Origin: Alopecurus myosuroides
Taxonomy: Eukaryota; Streptophyta; Magnoliopsida; Poales; Poaceae
Assembly (NCBI GenBank): GCA_028641055.1
Contig: CM054060.1
Location: forward strand, 210,204,445 to 210,268,444
Direction: 5' to 3'
Length of the DNA: 64,000 nt
Shown: positions 22,510 through 34,712 of the stretch, piece after piece
Numbering within the stretch: the stretch's first letter is position 1
How the letters are laid out: the number at the start of each line of letters is the position of its first letter
The notes under the pieces: model-generated
Told to the model about the DNA's origin: nothing
What the model saw: the letters and a program-made list of their open reading frames with translations, nothing else
Databases searched by the model: none
Made by a program: the position numbers and the translations under genes

Positions 22510-25500
22510 GCGGCGGACTATAACAAAGAGTGAGGGAATATTGTGCATCCAAGACCCATTCCACACTGTAACAAACATGTTATGTGCTACCCTAGGCTTG
22601 GGTGGGATTAAGACGCTCTGGAGCTCCTCTCCGGAGAAACCCTAGGCCCGTTGGAGAAAAGGATGGAACTGTCGATATGGCCCCTCTACATGAAACGGAA
22701 GGGGGTAGCAAAGCGGAACTAATTGCTTGGTTCTGTTAGGTGAGGATCAAGGAACACCCAAGATAATGGTAGGGCGCTTCTCTGGGCAAGATTCCCCCCG
22801 TTCCGTCCGATCCGGGAGTTTCGGGCTCTGAGTAGCCCTGGAACCCACGAGAAAGAATCTGACGCCGGTGAAGCCCTAACAGAAAGAGTGAGGGAATATT
22901 GGGCATGAAAGAACCATGTCACACTCTAACAAACATGTTATGTGATACCCTAGGCTTGGCTGGGATTAATACGCTCCGGAGCTCCTCTCCGGAGATACCC
23001 TAGGCCCACTAGAGAAAAGGACGGAGCTGCTGATCTGGCCCCTTCTACGTGAGCCGGAAGGGGGTAGCAAAGTGGAACTAATTGCTTGGTTGAGTTAGGT
23101 TTGGCCCAAGGAACATCCAAGACAATGTAGAGCCCACCTCTTGGCAAGATTCCCCCCGTTACGTCAGAATCGGGAGTTTCGTGCTTTGAGTAGCCCTGGA
23201 ACCCGCGAGAGAGAATCCGATGCCGGTGAAGCCATAACACAAAGATTGAGTCAATCTTGGGCATCGAAGACACATGCCACACTATAAGACATATGGTATG
23301 GCATACCCTAGGCTTGGGTGGGATTCATACGCTCCGAAGCTCCTCTAGCCCGCTAAAGTAAAGGACGGAACTATCGTTATGGACCCTCTACGTGAGCCGG
23401 AAAGGGGTAGCAAAGTGGAAATAATTGCTTGGTTCTGTTAGGTTAGAACCAAATAACACCCAAGAAAATTGTAGGGCCCACATCTTGGCAAGATTCCCCC
23501 TGTCAAGTCAGATCCGGGAGTTTCGGGCTCTGAGTATCCTCGAACCCGCGAGATAGAATCCGAAGCAGGTGAAGCCGTAACACAGAGATTGAGGCAATAT
23601 TGGGAATCCAAGACCCATGTAACACTCTAAAACACATGGTATGAGATACCCTATGCTTGAATGGGATTAACACGCTCGAGAGCTCCTCTCCGGAGAAACC
23701 CTAGGGCCGTTGGAGAAAAAGGACGGAACTCCTGTTCTGGACCCTCTACATTAGCCGAAAGGGGGTAGCAAAGTGGAACTATTTTCTCGGTTGTGTTAGG
23801 TTAGGCCCAAGGAACAATAAAGAAAATGGTGGGGACCACCTCTTGGCAATATTCCCTCTGTTCCGTCAAATCCGGGAGTTTCAGGCTCTGAGTAGTCCTC
23901 GAACCCAAGAGAGAAGCCGACGCCGGTGAAGCCATAACACAGATAGTGAGGGAATATTGGGCATTCACGACCCATTCCGCACTCTAACACACATGGTATC
24001 GCATACCCTAGGCCTGGGTGGGATTCGGACGCTCCGGAGCTCCTCTCCGGAGAAACCCTAGGCCCGCTGGAAAAAAAGAGGGAATTGCCGTTCTGCACCC
24101 TCTACGTGAGCCGGAAGGGGTAGCAAAGTGGAACTAATTGCTAGGTTGTGTTAGGTTAGGAACAAGGAACACCCAAGACAATGTTAGGGCCCACCTCTTG
24201 TCAAGATTCCCCCGTTCCGTCAGATCCGGGAGTTTCGGGCTCTGAGTAGTCCTAGAACCCACGAGAGAGAATCCGACGTCGGTGAAGCCATAACACAGAG
24301 AGTGAGGGAATATTGGTAATACAATACCCATGACACACTATAACACACATTATATGGCATACCCTAGGCTTGGGTGGGATTAATACGATTTGTAGCTCCC
24401 CTCCGGAGACACCCTAGGTCCGCTGGAAAAAAGGACGGAAATGCCGTTCTGAACCCTCTACGTGATCCAAAGGGGGTAGCAAAGTGGAAATATTTGCTTG
24501 GCTGTGTTAGGTTAGGCCAAAGGAACATCCAAGACAACGGTAGGTCCCTCCTCTTGGCAAGATCCTCCCCGGTTCAGCGTCAGATCCGAGAGGTTTTGTC
24601 CCTGAGTAGTCCTGCAACAACTAGAGAGAAACTGGCGCCGGTGAATCCCTAAGACAAATCTTGGGCTTCCAAGACCCATGCCACGATCTAACAAACATGT
24701 TACGTGATACACTAGGCTTGGGTGGGATTAAGACGCTTTGGAGCTCCTCTCCTGAGAAACCCTAGGCCCGTTGGAGAAAAGGACAAAACTGTCGATCTGG
24801 CCCCTCTACGTGAGCCGGAAGGGGGTGGAAAAGTGGAAATAATTGCTTGGTTATGTTAGGTTAGTCCCAAGGAACACCCAAGAAAACGATGGGTCCACCT
24901 CTTGTCAAGATTCCCCCCGTTCCTTCAGATCCGAGAGTTTAGGGCTCTAAGTCGCCCTGGAACCCGCGAGAGAGAATCTGACGCTGGTGAAGCCATAACA
25001 CAGAGAGTGAGGTAATATTGGGAATACAAGACCCATGCCACACTCTAGCACACATTATATGGCATACCCTAGGCTTGGGTGCGATTCTGACGCTCTGGAG
25101 CCTATCTCCGGAGAAACCCTAGGCCCGCTAGAAAAACGACGGAACTGTCGTTCTGGCCCCTCTACGTGAGCCGGAAGGGGGTAGAAAAGTAGAAAGAATT
25201 TCTCAGTGGTGTTTGGTTAGGCCCAATGAAACACCCAATACAATGGTAGGGCCCACCTCTTGGCAACATTCCCCCCGTTCCTTCAGATCCGGGAGTTCCG
25301 TTATGTGAGTAGAGTCCTGGAACCCCTTAGAGAGAATCTGACGTCGGTGAAGCCCTAACACAAAGAGTGAGGGAATATTGGGAATACAAGGCCCATGCCA
25401 CATTCTAACACACATGGTATGGAAAACCCTTGGTTTGTGGGATTCAGACGCTCCGTAACCCCTCACCGGAGAAACCCTAGGCCCATTGGAGAAAAAGACG

Positions 25501-26799
25501 AAACTGTCGTTCTGGCCCCTCTACATGAGCCGGAAGGGGGTAGCAAAGTGGAACTGATCGCTTGGTTTTGTTAGGTTATGCCCAAGGAAAACCCAAGAAA
25601 ATGGTAGGGCCCACCTCTTCGGAAGATTCTTCCCGTTCTCCGTCAGATCCGGGAGTTTCGGGCTATGAGTAGTCTTGGAACCCACGAGAGAGAATCCGAC
25701 GCCGGTGAAGCCATATCAGAGAGAGTGAGGGAATATTGGAATCCAAGACCAATGCCACACTCTAAAAAACATGTTATGGCATACCCTAGGCTTGGGTGGG
25801 ATTAAGACGTTGTGGAGCTCCTCTCCGGAGAAACCCTAGGCCCGTTGGAGAAAAGGACGGAACTCCTGATCTGGCCACTCTACGTGAGCCGGAAGGGGGT
25901 AGCAAAGTGGAACTAATTGCTTGAATGTGTTAGGTTAGGCCCAAGGAACACCCAATACAATATAGGGCCCACCTATTGGCAATATTCCCCCCGTTCGGTC
26001 AGATCCGGGAGTTTCGGGCTCTGAGTAGCCCTGGAACCCGCGAGAGAGAATCTGACGTCGGTGAAGCTACAACACAAAGATTGAGGCAATCTTGGGAATA
26101 AAACACACATGCCACACTATAAGACACATGATATGGAATACCCTAGGCTTTGGTGGGATTCAAACATTCCGAAGCTCCTCTCCGGAGATAGCCTAGGCCT
26201 GCTAAAGAGAAGGACAGAACTGTCGTTATGGACCCTCTACGTGAGCCGGAAAGGGGTAGCAAAGTGGAACTAATTGCTTGGTTGTGTTAGGTTAGGCCCA
26301 AATAAAACCCAAGACAATCGTTAGGCCCACATCTTGGCAAGATTCCCCCCGTCTAGTCAGATCCGAGAGTTTTGGGCTTTGAGTATCCTGGAACCCGCAA
26401 GAGAGAATCCGACGTAGGTGAAGCCATAACACAGAGATTGAGGCAATCTTGGGAATAAAAGACCCATGTCACACTCTAACACACATGGTATGACATACCC
26501 TAGGATTGGGTGGGATTAATACGCTCTAGATCTCCTCTCCGGAGAAACCCTAGGCTCGTTGGAGAAAAAAGGACGAAACTGTTGTTCTGGACCCTCTACG
26601 TCAGCCGGAAGGGGGTAGTAAAGTGGAACTAATTCTTGGTTGTGTTAGGTTAGGCCCAATGAACACCCCAAGACAATTGTAGGACCCACCTCTTGGCAAG
26701 ATTCCCAACGTTCCGTCAGATCCGGGAGTTTCGGGCTCTAAGGAGTCCTCGAACCCACGAGAGAGAATCCGACGCTGGTGAAGCCATAACATAGAGAGT
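22510..26799. repeat. Tandem array of ~357-bp units, part 1 (12 units)
   Basis: Twelve landmarks of the type CCTAGGCTTGGGTGGGATT occur at 22591, 22949, 23307, 23650, 24007, 24363, 24712, 25069, 25429, 25785, 26142 and 26499, a spacing of 343-360 bp. Each unit also has CTCCGGAG pairs, GTGAGCCGGAAGGGGGTAGC and a GAGTGAGGGAATATTGGG block. Units differ by scattered substitutions and small indels, so homogenisation is incomplete. Short ORFs in it are repeat artefacts. I cannot match it to a named satellite. Confidence 0.92.
26795..26799. repeat. TSD (AGAGT), left side of solo LTR
   Basis: AGAGT precedes the LTR and recurs at 30372-30376. Other array units read AGAGTGAGGG uninterrupted at this point, which confirms the duplication. 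Confidence 0.95.
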
Positions 26800-28318
26800 T
26801 GTCACGCCCCTGGATCGGGTACTATGGGGATTTCAGCGTTCCCGCCAGAATCCACATAATATCTGATCCCGAGTTGTCATTTCTGATACCATTACAATAG
26901 TTCACGAATAATCCACAACAACAACAGAAGAGATATATACAAGACGACTCAAACGAGTCAAGGATACAACTGATACAATACAAAGATCCAAATAACAGCG
27001 GAAGACGAAATATTATCCGACTACGAACAAGATACAAATTGGACTAAGAGTCCTGAAGATAACCGATGGCGTCCAATTCCTGCCCAGGCCAAGCCGGAGG
27101 GATTCCCAAGCTAACGTCGTCAAACTTCAAATCTGTTGACTGCATTGTGAATACAACCCCGAATCATGGGGTCAGTACTGGGGGTACCGGCAGGCGAAAA
27201 GCAATACTCAAGATACCAATGCAACCAGTCATCACAAGATACAAATACTTTGGGTACAAAGGAAGAGGTTGGTGTAATGAAGCGGCAGCGGGAAGCACTA
27301 GGCAATCTACAGAGATGCGCTACAACTCTCGTCTATTAGAAAGGGGATGAGAGAGTGCGACGGAAACAACTACAACTACTCACCAAAAACAATACCCATC
27401 CAGTGTTACCCCCTACTAAGGAAGCAACCCAAGGAAACTCACACGGTTGATAAGGTGACATTCATTTTGATGGTGGAGGTAATCTATATTACTAGTCAAG
27501 TTGTCATCGTTAAGTGTAAGTTGTCTGATTACTTGTTAGCCAGCACTTTCACCAAGTCGTCACATAACTGCGGACAACACGACTTCTCGAGAAGATTTAT
27601 CCCTGCAGGGTGCGCTACAGTACCCGAACACACTCGAGCCACCAACTATAACTCAGGTTAGCTCGACACGACCCTTTCCGTCTCCACTGCCCATCCAGAA
27701 ACCACGGGAGCTGTCGCGTGCATGGCTACTCAACCCCCGGAAGAAAACGGGACCCTTGTAGCACTCTAAGACCATGCCGCACCTAGCCGCAACGACTACA
27801 TCAGGTCTCCGTAGCACCATGAGCTCGTACCTGCAAGTTATCATGCCAAATGGAAAACCCGAACTAGGTGTGGTCCCTGGACGAACAGCAAATTCAGTCA
27901 AGGCCCAGGGGGGTCCCATACTACCTCCCGAATGCGGTTAGCGCGCTCATCATGGATCAATGGACAAGACTCTTTTCCTAAGTTCGACACTAGCAGGCTC
28001 CAAAACCACGCCGGGCCTCCTGCCGGTGCCTTATCATCGAATTGATATTATCCCAAACATTAACATGTTAAGTAAGTTGATCCTACATGTCACACTAGTC
28101 ATGAGCTGAACAAGAGAACCGACTTGCAAACACAACCTAAGCATGCAAACTATGACGCAAGACTAAGGCTGCACACAACTAGGTACATAGGTGGGAAACT
28201 GGCATGTGAGGGTTAGGTTATGCAAAAAAAAAATAGGCTCGGACACAAACAGAATCGGCAACTAATGCAAGAATTGCGAGAGCAAATAGGCGATATATGG
28301 CATGAAGGGATTGCTTGC

Positions 28319-28387
28319 CTGCACACTCAGCAGCGTACTGAGCGGGATCCTTGTAGTAGTCGAACTCGTCGGTCACAACATCGCCGT
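28319..28387 (-). other. LTR mini-exon in solo LTR
   Basis: The minus strand shows TATTTAG, then 69 bases reading, after two bases, GDVVTDEFDYYKDPAQYAAE, then CAG followed by the GC donor GCAAGC. It matches the 78-base block at 8203-8280 in phase at both ends and in DV.TDE and AQY.AAE, while the third-base and length differences fit coding drift. Confidence 0.55.
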
Positions 28388-29035
28388 CTAAATAGAAGAA
28401 GCAATTCACACACAGAAAGAAGAAGACAATCAATAACATGGCATAATGCACAATCATGGGATGATGCATGACATGTGAGAATGCAACTTAACCAATTTAA
28501 GTGGAATTGAAATCCCAACGATCAATTATAAGTTTGAGTTTTTTAGCTAACCATCAAATTAAATGTTGATTAGCATGAAAAATAAATCATAGGTGAGCTA
28601 CACTAAATTTAATGGAATAGGGCACAAATTTAATTAAATACCCAACACATTGCATGTTTAGCATTTAGGTGAACATGCATAACACTACTAGAATGCAAGA
28701 TTAAAGATGCAAACATGAACATGGATGACATATTAATATTCCTTGCATTTTTCTGATCAAAATTCATATACAACAATTTTCTATTGGAGTTATAGTTTGC
28801 AAGTTATGAATTAAAACATTTGGGAAAAAATAAATAAGAGAAATTAGACTTTAAAAAGGTGTGGCCTGTAATTTGAACTTGGGCTGCTTTAGGTACAAGA
28901 GAGAACAGAGCATGTGCCACTAGGATGCTTAAGGATTTGTGAATCAAACACGAATCAGTACTACATGAAGTAACTGTTCGCTGAGAACTGAAATGGACAC
29001 AAGTTCAGAAACCTGCAAAATAAACTGTTTTGCAT

Positions 29036-29103
29036 CTGTTGGGAATTGAACTAGGGATGTCCCAGGTGCAAAACTGAGAGATAACCACTGGGCTATGTGC
29101 GAT
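29036..29103 (-). pseudogene. tRNA-like remnant within the solo LTR
   Basis: The minus strand contains TAGCCCAGTGGTTA (an A-box match) and, about 30 bases on, AGTTCAATTCCC (a B-box-like match). Between them CTCAG and CTGGG can pair as an anticodon stem around TTTTGCAC. The acceptor stem does not pair well. It is therefore a degenerate tRNA or tRNA-derived SINE piece rather than a working tRNA; isotype uncertain. Confidence 0.4.
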
Positions 29104-30371
29104 TGGTGACAGTGAAGGGAACTATTTCTACATCTAGCAACCTGTCGAGATAACTGACGAAACTGAATCCGAAGTTTCAGACGTGCGCACGGAACAACCA
29201 CATAGTACACGACAAGGACGACGACGTCTCACATCGGGCGACTGGCGACGCTGGTGCGCGTGGTTGCGCCCGCGTGGGTGGTAGCTTCACTAGGTTAAGA
29301 CGTGTGTGGGTGCGGATTTAGCGGGTGATCGTGTACAGGAGGCAAGCCGCACTTGCAGTAGCTCGGAGACGAGCTAGCTGTCCCGGCGGCTGAGCAGATG
29401 AGGTCGGCCTCCAATGGATCCGTACGTACAGGAGTATAACAAGACAGAGAGGATGTCTCGGGTGTTCGACTGCTCACCAAGAGTGGGATGGCACAGCAGC
29501 GTGGCTCGGTGACGACGGCGTAGACGGAACGGAGGAGGATAAGACGACGCTCTGGTGGTGCTCCTCACGGACGGACGTCGAGTTGTCGAGGATGGCGCGG
29601 CGCTCCTGTGCAGTCCCAGGTCCGGCTCCTGGCAGAAATCGTCGTGGGTAGTCGCCGCGCTCCTTCTAGCGCGACGGAGGAGGTGGAGATGCGGCGTATC
29701 ACCGGGGCACCGAGCTCGTGCCCGCGGCGGCCATGGCGACGGCGCAGCTTGGAGCAATGATGGCGGCGGCGGAGGAAGAGGTAGAAGTTAGGGTTCTAGG
29801 CGCACTCCAGGGCTGGCTATAAGGAGGAGTGGAGGAGAGCAAAGGAGGCGACGTGGACGACTCTCCTCCACGGGAAGGAGCACGCCTTCTGCCTGTGTGT
29901 CCGTACAGGTAGAAGATGAACCTGTAGAAGGCCTAGCTGGGTTCTTCTTGGATGTTCCTATGGGCTGGTAAAAGGCCTAGCTGGATTGCCACCCCATTTT
30001 GTTTGTGTAAAATATTTTGCAAAAAGTTTTATTGGATCAGAATCCAGTTATTAAATCACATGTTTGAGTTTTTTCTAAAAAAATGCATTTTGAAAACAAG
30101 AGGAGAGGTGGAGAGGTGTAATATTAACTATAGGGATTGATTTTATTTTTATTTTTTCGTATGAGCCAACATAACTATTTTGTTTGCAATTGTAAGTTAA
30201 CAACTAAAGTTTCTACAATTTGAAAATCCTAGAAGTAACATCACAAGTTTTTAGTTTCTTGATTTATGCAAGAATTAAGTAAATGTGGCATGACATGATT
30301 TATGATGGCATGATGCAATGAAAGAACAAGAAGCAAAGCAATAGGGGAATTTTCATACTTGGGATGTTACA

Positions 30372-32610
30372 AGAGTGAGGGAATATTTGGCATCCGGGAC
30401 CCATGACACAGTCTAAAACACATGTTATGGCATACCCTAGGCTTGGGTGGGATTCATACGCTCCGGGGCTCCTCTCCGGAGAAACCCTAGGCCCGCTGGA
30501 AAAAAGGACGGAATTGCCGTTCTGGACCCTCTACGTGAGCCGGAAGGGGGTAGAAAAGTGCAACTAATTTCTTGGTTGTGTTAGGTTAGGAACAAGGAAC
30601 ACCCAAGACAATTGTAGGGCCCACCTCTTTCCAAGATCCCCCCCGTTCCGTCTGATCCGGGAGTTTCGTTCCCTGAGTAGTCCTACAACAACTAGAGAGA
30701 ATCTGACGTCGGTCAAGCCCTAACACAAAGAGTGAGGGAAACTTGGGCATCCAAGACCCATGACACACTCTAACAAACATGTTATGTGATACCCTAGGCT
30801 TTTGTGGGATTAAGACACTCTGGAACTCCTCTCCGGAGGAACCCTAGGCCCGTTGGGGAAAAAGACGAAACTACCGATCTGGCCCCTCTACGTGAGCCGG
30901 AAGGGGGTAGAAAAGTGGAACTAATTGCTTGGTTCTGTTAGGTTAGGCCCAAGGAAGACCCAAGAAAATTTAGGTCCCACCTCTTGGCAAGATTCCCCCA
31001 GTTCCGCCAGATCCGGGAGTTTTGGGCTGTGAGTAGCCCTGGAACCTGCGAGAGATCAAGAATATGACGCCGGTGAAGCCCTAACACAAAAACTAAGGGA
31101 ATCTTGGGCATCCAAGACCCATGCCACACTATAAAAAAAATGTAATGTGATACCCTAGGCTTGGGTGGGATTAATACGCTCTAGAGATCCTCTCCGGAGA
31201 AACCCTAGGCCGGTTGGAGAAAAGGACGGAACTGTCGATCTGGCCCCTCTATGTGAGCCGGAAGGGGTAGCAAAGTGGAAATAATTGCTTGGTTGTGTTA
31301 TGTTAGGCCCAAGTAACACAAAATACAATTTAGGGCCCACCTCTGGGCAAGATTACCCCCGTTCCTTTAGATCCAGGAGTTTCGGGCTCTGTGTAGCCCT
31401 GGAACCCACGAGAGAGAATCCGACGCTGGTGAAGCCATAACACATAGATTGAGGCAATCTTGGGCATAGAAGACACATGCCACACTATAAGACACATGGT
31501 ATGTCATACCCTAGGCTTGGGTGAGATTCAGACGCTCCGAAGCTCCTCTCCGGAGATACCCTAGGCCCGCTAAAGAAAAGGACGGAAATACCGTTCTGGA
31601 CCCTCTACGTGAGCCGAAAGGGGGTAGAAAAGTGGAACTAATTGCTTGGTTGTGTTAGGTTAGTCCCAAGGAACACCCAAGACAATGGTAGGGCCCACCT
31701 CTTGGCAAGATCCCACACCCCGTTCTCCGTCAGATCCGGAAGTTCTGGTCCCTGAGTAATCCTGCAACAACTAGAGAGAATCTAACGTCGGTGAACCCCT
31801 AACAAAAAGAGTGAGGGAATCTTGGGCTTCCAAGACCCATGCCACACTCTAACAAATATGTTACGTGATACCCTAGGCTCGGGTGGGATTAATACGCTCT
31901 AGAGCTCCTCTCCGGAGAAACCCTAGGCCCGTTGGAGAAAAGGACGGAACTGCCGATCTGGCCCCTCTACGTGAGCCGGCAAGGGGTAGCAAAGTGGAAC
32001 TAATTGGTTGGTTGTGTTATGTTAGGCCCAAGGAACACCCAAGACAATGACGGGGCCCACCTCTTGGCAAGATTTCCCCCGTTCCGTCAGATCCAGGAGT
32101 TTCAGGCTCTAAGTAGCCCTGGAACCCGCAAGAGAGAATACGACGCCGGTGAAGCCATAACACAGAGAGTGAGGTAATATTGGGAATCCAAGACCCATGA
32201 CACACTCTAACACACATTATATGGCACGCCCCAGGCTTGGGTGGGATTCAGACGCTCCGGAGCCTCTCTCCGGAGAAATCCTAGGCCCGCCGGAGGAAAG
32301 GACGGAACTGTCGTTCTGGCCCCTCTACGTGAGCCGGAAAGGGGGTGGCAAAGTGGAACTAATTGCTCGATTGTGTTCGATTAGACACAAGGAACACCCA
32401 AGACAATGGTAGGGCCAACCTATTGGCAACATTCCCCCCGTTCCTTCAGATGCAGATGTTTCGTGCTCTGAGTAGTCCTGGAACCCATTAGAGAGAATCC
32501 GATGTTGGTGAGCCCTAACATAAAGAGTGAGGGAATCTTGGGCATACAAGGCTCATGCCACACTCTAACACACATGGTATGGAAAACCCTAATTTTGGGT
32601 GGGATTCAGA
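30372..32610. repeat. Tandem array of ~357-bp units, part 2 (7 units)
   Basis: The array resumes after the solo LTR with landmarks at 30435, 30792, 31153, 31510, 31871, 32229 and 32588. If the LTR and one TSD are removed, the split unit measures about 359 bp, the same as its neighbours. The last unit breaks off near CAGACGGTCCGGAG. Confidence 0.92.
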
Positions 32611-33309
32611 CGGTCCGGAGTTGTTATAGTATTCCCTCGGGATCGTCCGAAGGGGAGGGGGTTGAGATGTACTTATAGATCCTTCCTGCATATATAGCAA
32701 GCGATGCTGGTGAAACCGGTCACACGTCAGGTTTGGATCTTGGCTCTCTTCACCTCCCAGCACACTTGTATGGACATGATTTTACTCCATATAGGCTTAG
32801 GAAGGATTCCTACTCCGGAGCCCCCTCTTCAATGAAACTCTGGCATGTGTTGACCAAAATTGTTTCGTTTACCCCTTCCACCGGCATCGGAAGGGGCTAG
32901 ACCAATGGATTTATTTCCTCACTTTGTTGGGGCATGCCGTACATACATAGAAAACCAAAATCTAGCACATGTTATAACAAGAATTGGAGCCCTTAGTGCA
33001 GATTTTGTGTTAAAAAAGGGTCAAACTGAGACTAAAACAAGATTGAACCCCAAATTCCCCATTTGCTCATCTGCCCAGCTCGCATACTGAATCAGGATCG
33101 ATCCCCAAATTCCCCATTATTCCGCACCGAATCCATAGATCGCGCGCGGCTATTCGCTGTCTCCTTCATTGATGGCTGCCCTCCGCATGTTCCCGGAAAA
33201 GATGTTCCGGACTAGGGAGCCCGTACTATGGCCGACTCAAGGCCGTTGCGTGCTCGCCCGCTCGCGTGCAATGGAGACCATTGCACGAGGGAGCGTAGGA
33301 TCCCGGAGT
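32611..33309 (+). other. Unassigned region with a leader-like ORF start
   Basis: About 700 bp lie between the tandem array and the LTR remnant. An ATG ORF begins at 33169 (MAALRMFPEKMFRTREP) after CT-rich sequence and runs into the next element. It looks like the first exon of a captured plant gene with an arginine-rich leader, but it has no recognisable domain. A perfect 10-bp stem hairpin with a 3-base loop lies at 33265-33287. Confidence 0.35.
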
Positions 33310-33779
33310 TTAAAGCTGTGGTTAGATTTATTTCTTAATTACTTTCTTGTAGTGGCGGATGCTTGCAAGGGGTATAATCACAAGTATGTAATAGTCTTGG
33401 ATGGGATGGTACATTAGCATAGGTTCACCCACACAACACTTATCAAAACACTAAAGATTATTCAGCGGCATGAAACAAAAGCACTTGACAGAAACCTCCC
33501 GTGTATCCTCGAGAACGTTTGTTAATCATAAGTAAACCCACCGGCTTGTCCTTTGCTTAAGAAAGGATTGGGCCACTTGCTGCAATTATTATTACTGTAT
33601 TTTATTTACTCACACTTTATTTATCTGCAATATCAAAAACCCCTACAAATTTATCTTTCAGTATTTACAGTTATTCCTTCATCGAAACTGCTTGTCAACA
33701 CCTTCTGCTCCTCGTTGGGTTCGACACTCTTATTTATCGAAATTACTACGATACACCCCCTATACTTGTGGGTCATCAG
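33310..33779 (+). repeat. 3' portion of an LTR (Athila-like style)
   Basis: The end CCCCTATACTTGTGGGTCATCA and the preceding TTCTGCTCCTCGTTGGGTTC (about 33708) are typical of Triticeae Athila-like gypsy LTR ends, from memory of such sequences. No primer binding site follows, so this is the end of a 3' or solo LTR truncated on its left. The left limit is approximate. Confidence 0.5.
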
Positions 33780-34712
33780 TCTCCTCCCCTCATCTCGGTG
33801 GTGGAAGATCTCGGAGTGTGAACTCCGGGAAACATAAGCAGATCCAAGTGTATGACCCGGCTGTCGCCGGAAAACAGTTAGCTGTATAGCAGCAGCCCGG
33901 GCAAGATCACGTTGCTCAAGGTGGCCATGATGCCGCCCAAGTTCAGCAAGGAAGACAAGGACACAACCGAGATAATCCATCTCGGCACCCGGTAGCCAAC
34001 CGGGTTCAGCCTCAACCCGGTGTCGCACCTGCTGTTCAGGCACGGCGAAATGCCCATGTGATCAACCCGGTTCAGCACCAACCCGGTGCTGGACATCAAG
34101 ACCGGTACAATGATGGCTACTCGGCAATGGAGCAAGCCGGGTACCAGAGAAATGATTGCTATGCGCATGCCGGAGATCTTGGATCTTGATTGGGGGCCCG
34201 AGAGCTGCAGCCGACGGATGGAAGGTACAAGCTTGACAGGTTCTACTTGTCAGAGGAGATGGAGGAGCAAGGCTCTCGAGGACCACTCAGTTTATGTCCC
34301 CGGATCATGAATGAGCTGGCTGTGTCCAAGTTCCCGCTGGCAAGAGGAACAAAAACCTATGACGGCAGCACCAAGCCGGAAGATTGGTTGAGTGATTATG
34401 TCACTGCCGTGCACATTGCCGGTGGTAACCGCTGGTGGGCGGTGAGATATGTGCCTCAGATGTTGGAGGGCTCAGCTCGGATCTGGCTAAACAACGTAGC
34501 GAGAGAAAGCATCAACTGCTGGCTTGACTTCTCAGATGCTTTCATTAGCAACTTCAGCAACACCTATCGGAGGACAAACCGTCCACAGAAACTCTCTGCG
34601 TGCAAGCTGAGAGAGGAGGAGACTGGCCGAAAGTATCTTACTCGGTGGAGCTCACTGAGGAACACCTATGAGGGTGTGAATGAGTCGCAGGCCATTGCAC
34701 GGTTTGCACAAG
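33780..34712 (+). pseudogene. gag: gag of decayed Tat/RIRE2-like element, part 1
   Basis: One reading frame from the LTR junction carries a glutamine- and proline-rich region. Stops lie near 33887 and 34187, and then comes a clear retrotransposon gag core from 34190 (KTYDGSTKPEDWLSDY, RIWLNNV, YLTRWSSLRNTY). It is cut at 34712 by the minus-strand element with TSD ACAAG and resumes at 49064. The gag type matches the Tat/RIRE2 group (inference). The 5' end and LTR of this element are missing. Confidence 0.75.

Larger units (their letters stand above)
26800..30371 (-). mobile_element. Solo LTR, 3572 bp, inserted in the tandem array
   Basis: In minus orientation it starts TGTAACATCCCAAGTATGAA at 30371, like the 3' LTR at 5900, and ends GGGGCGTGACA at 26800. 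It is flanked by AGAGT on both sides and has no interior, so it is the product of LTR-LTR recombination after insertion. The minus strand contains a TATA-like CTTATAGCC (about 29824-29816), a GC-rich leader (29800-29220), a tRNA-like stretch (29103-29036), an AT-rich presumed intron, the acidic mini-exon and a G-rich 3' half. No protein gene is supported. Confidence 0.92.

Noticed and set aside
22719..26792. Recurrent minus-strand ORFs of 60-110 codons in the 357-bp array
   Set aside because: They recur because the repeat recurs, start at different points and break in most units. No coding conservation is visible.
29295..29791. Overlapping ORFs in the GC-rich part of the solo LTR
   Set aside because: They fall in the leader-equivalent region, with both strands open and no shared protein with sister LTRs.
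22510..32610. Array as CRISPR or rDNA spacer
   Set aside because: Unit length, lack of unique spacers, and the eukaryotic retroelement setting exclude CRISPR; no rRNA sequence is adjacent.
33265..33287. Perfect hairpin as the 3' end of the array-bearing Helitron
   Set aside because: No CTRR motif follows within the usual distance on either strand, so the Helitron end could not be assigned here.
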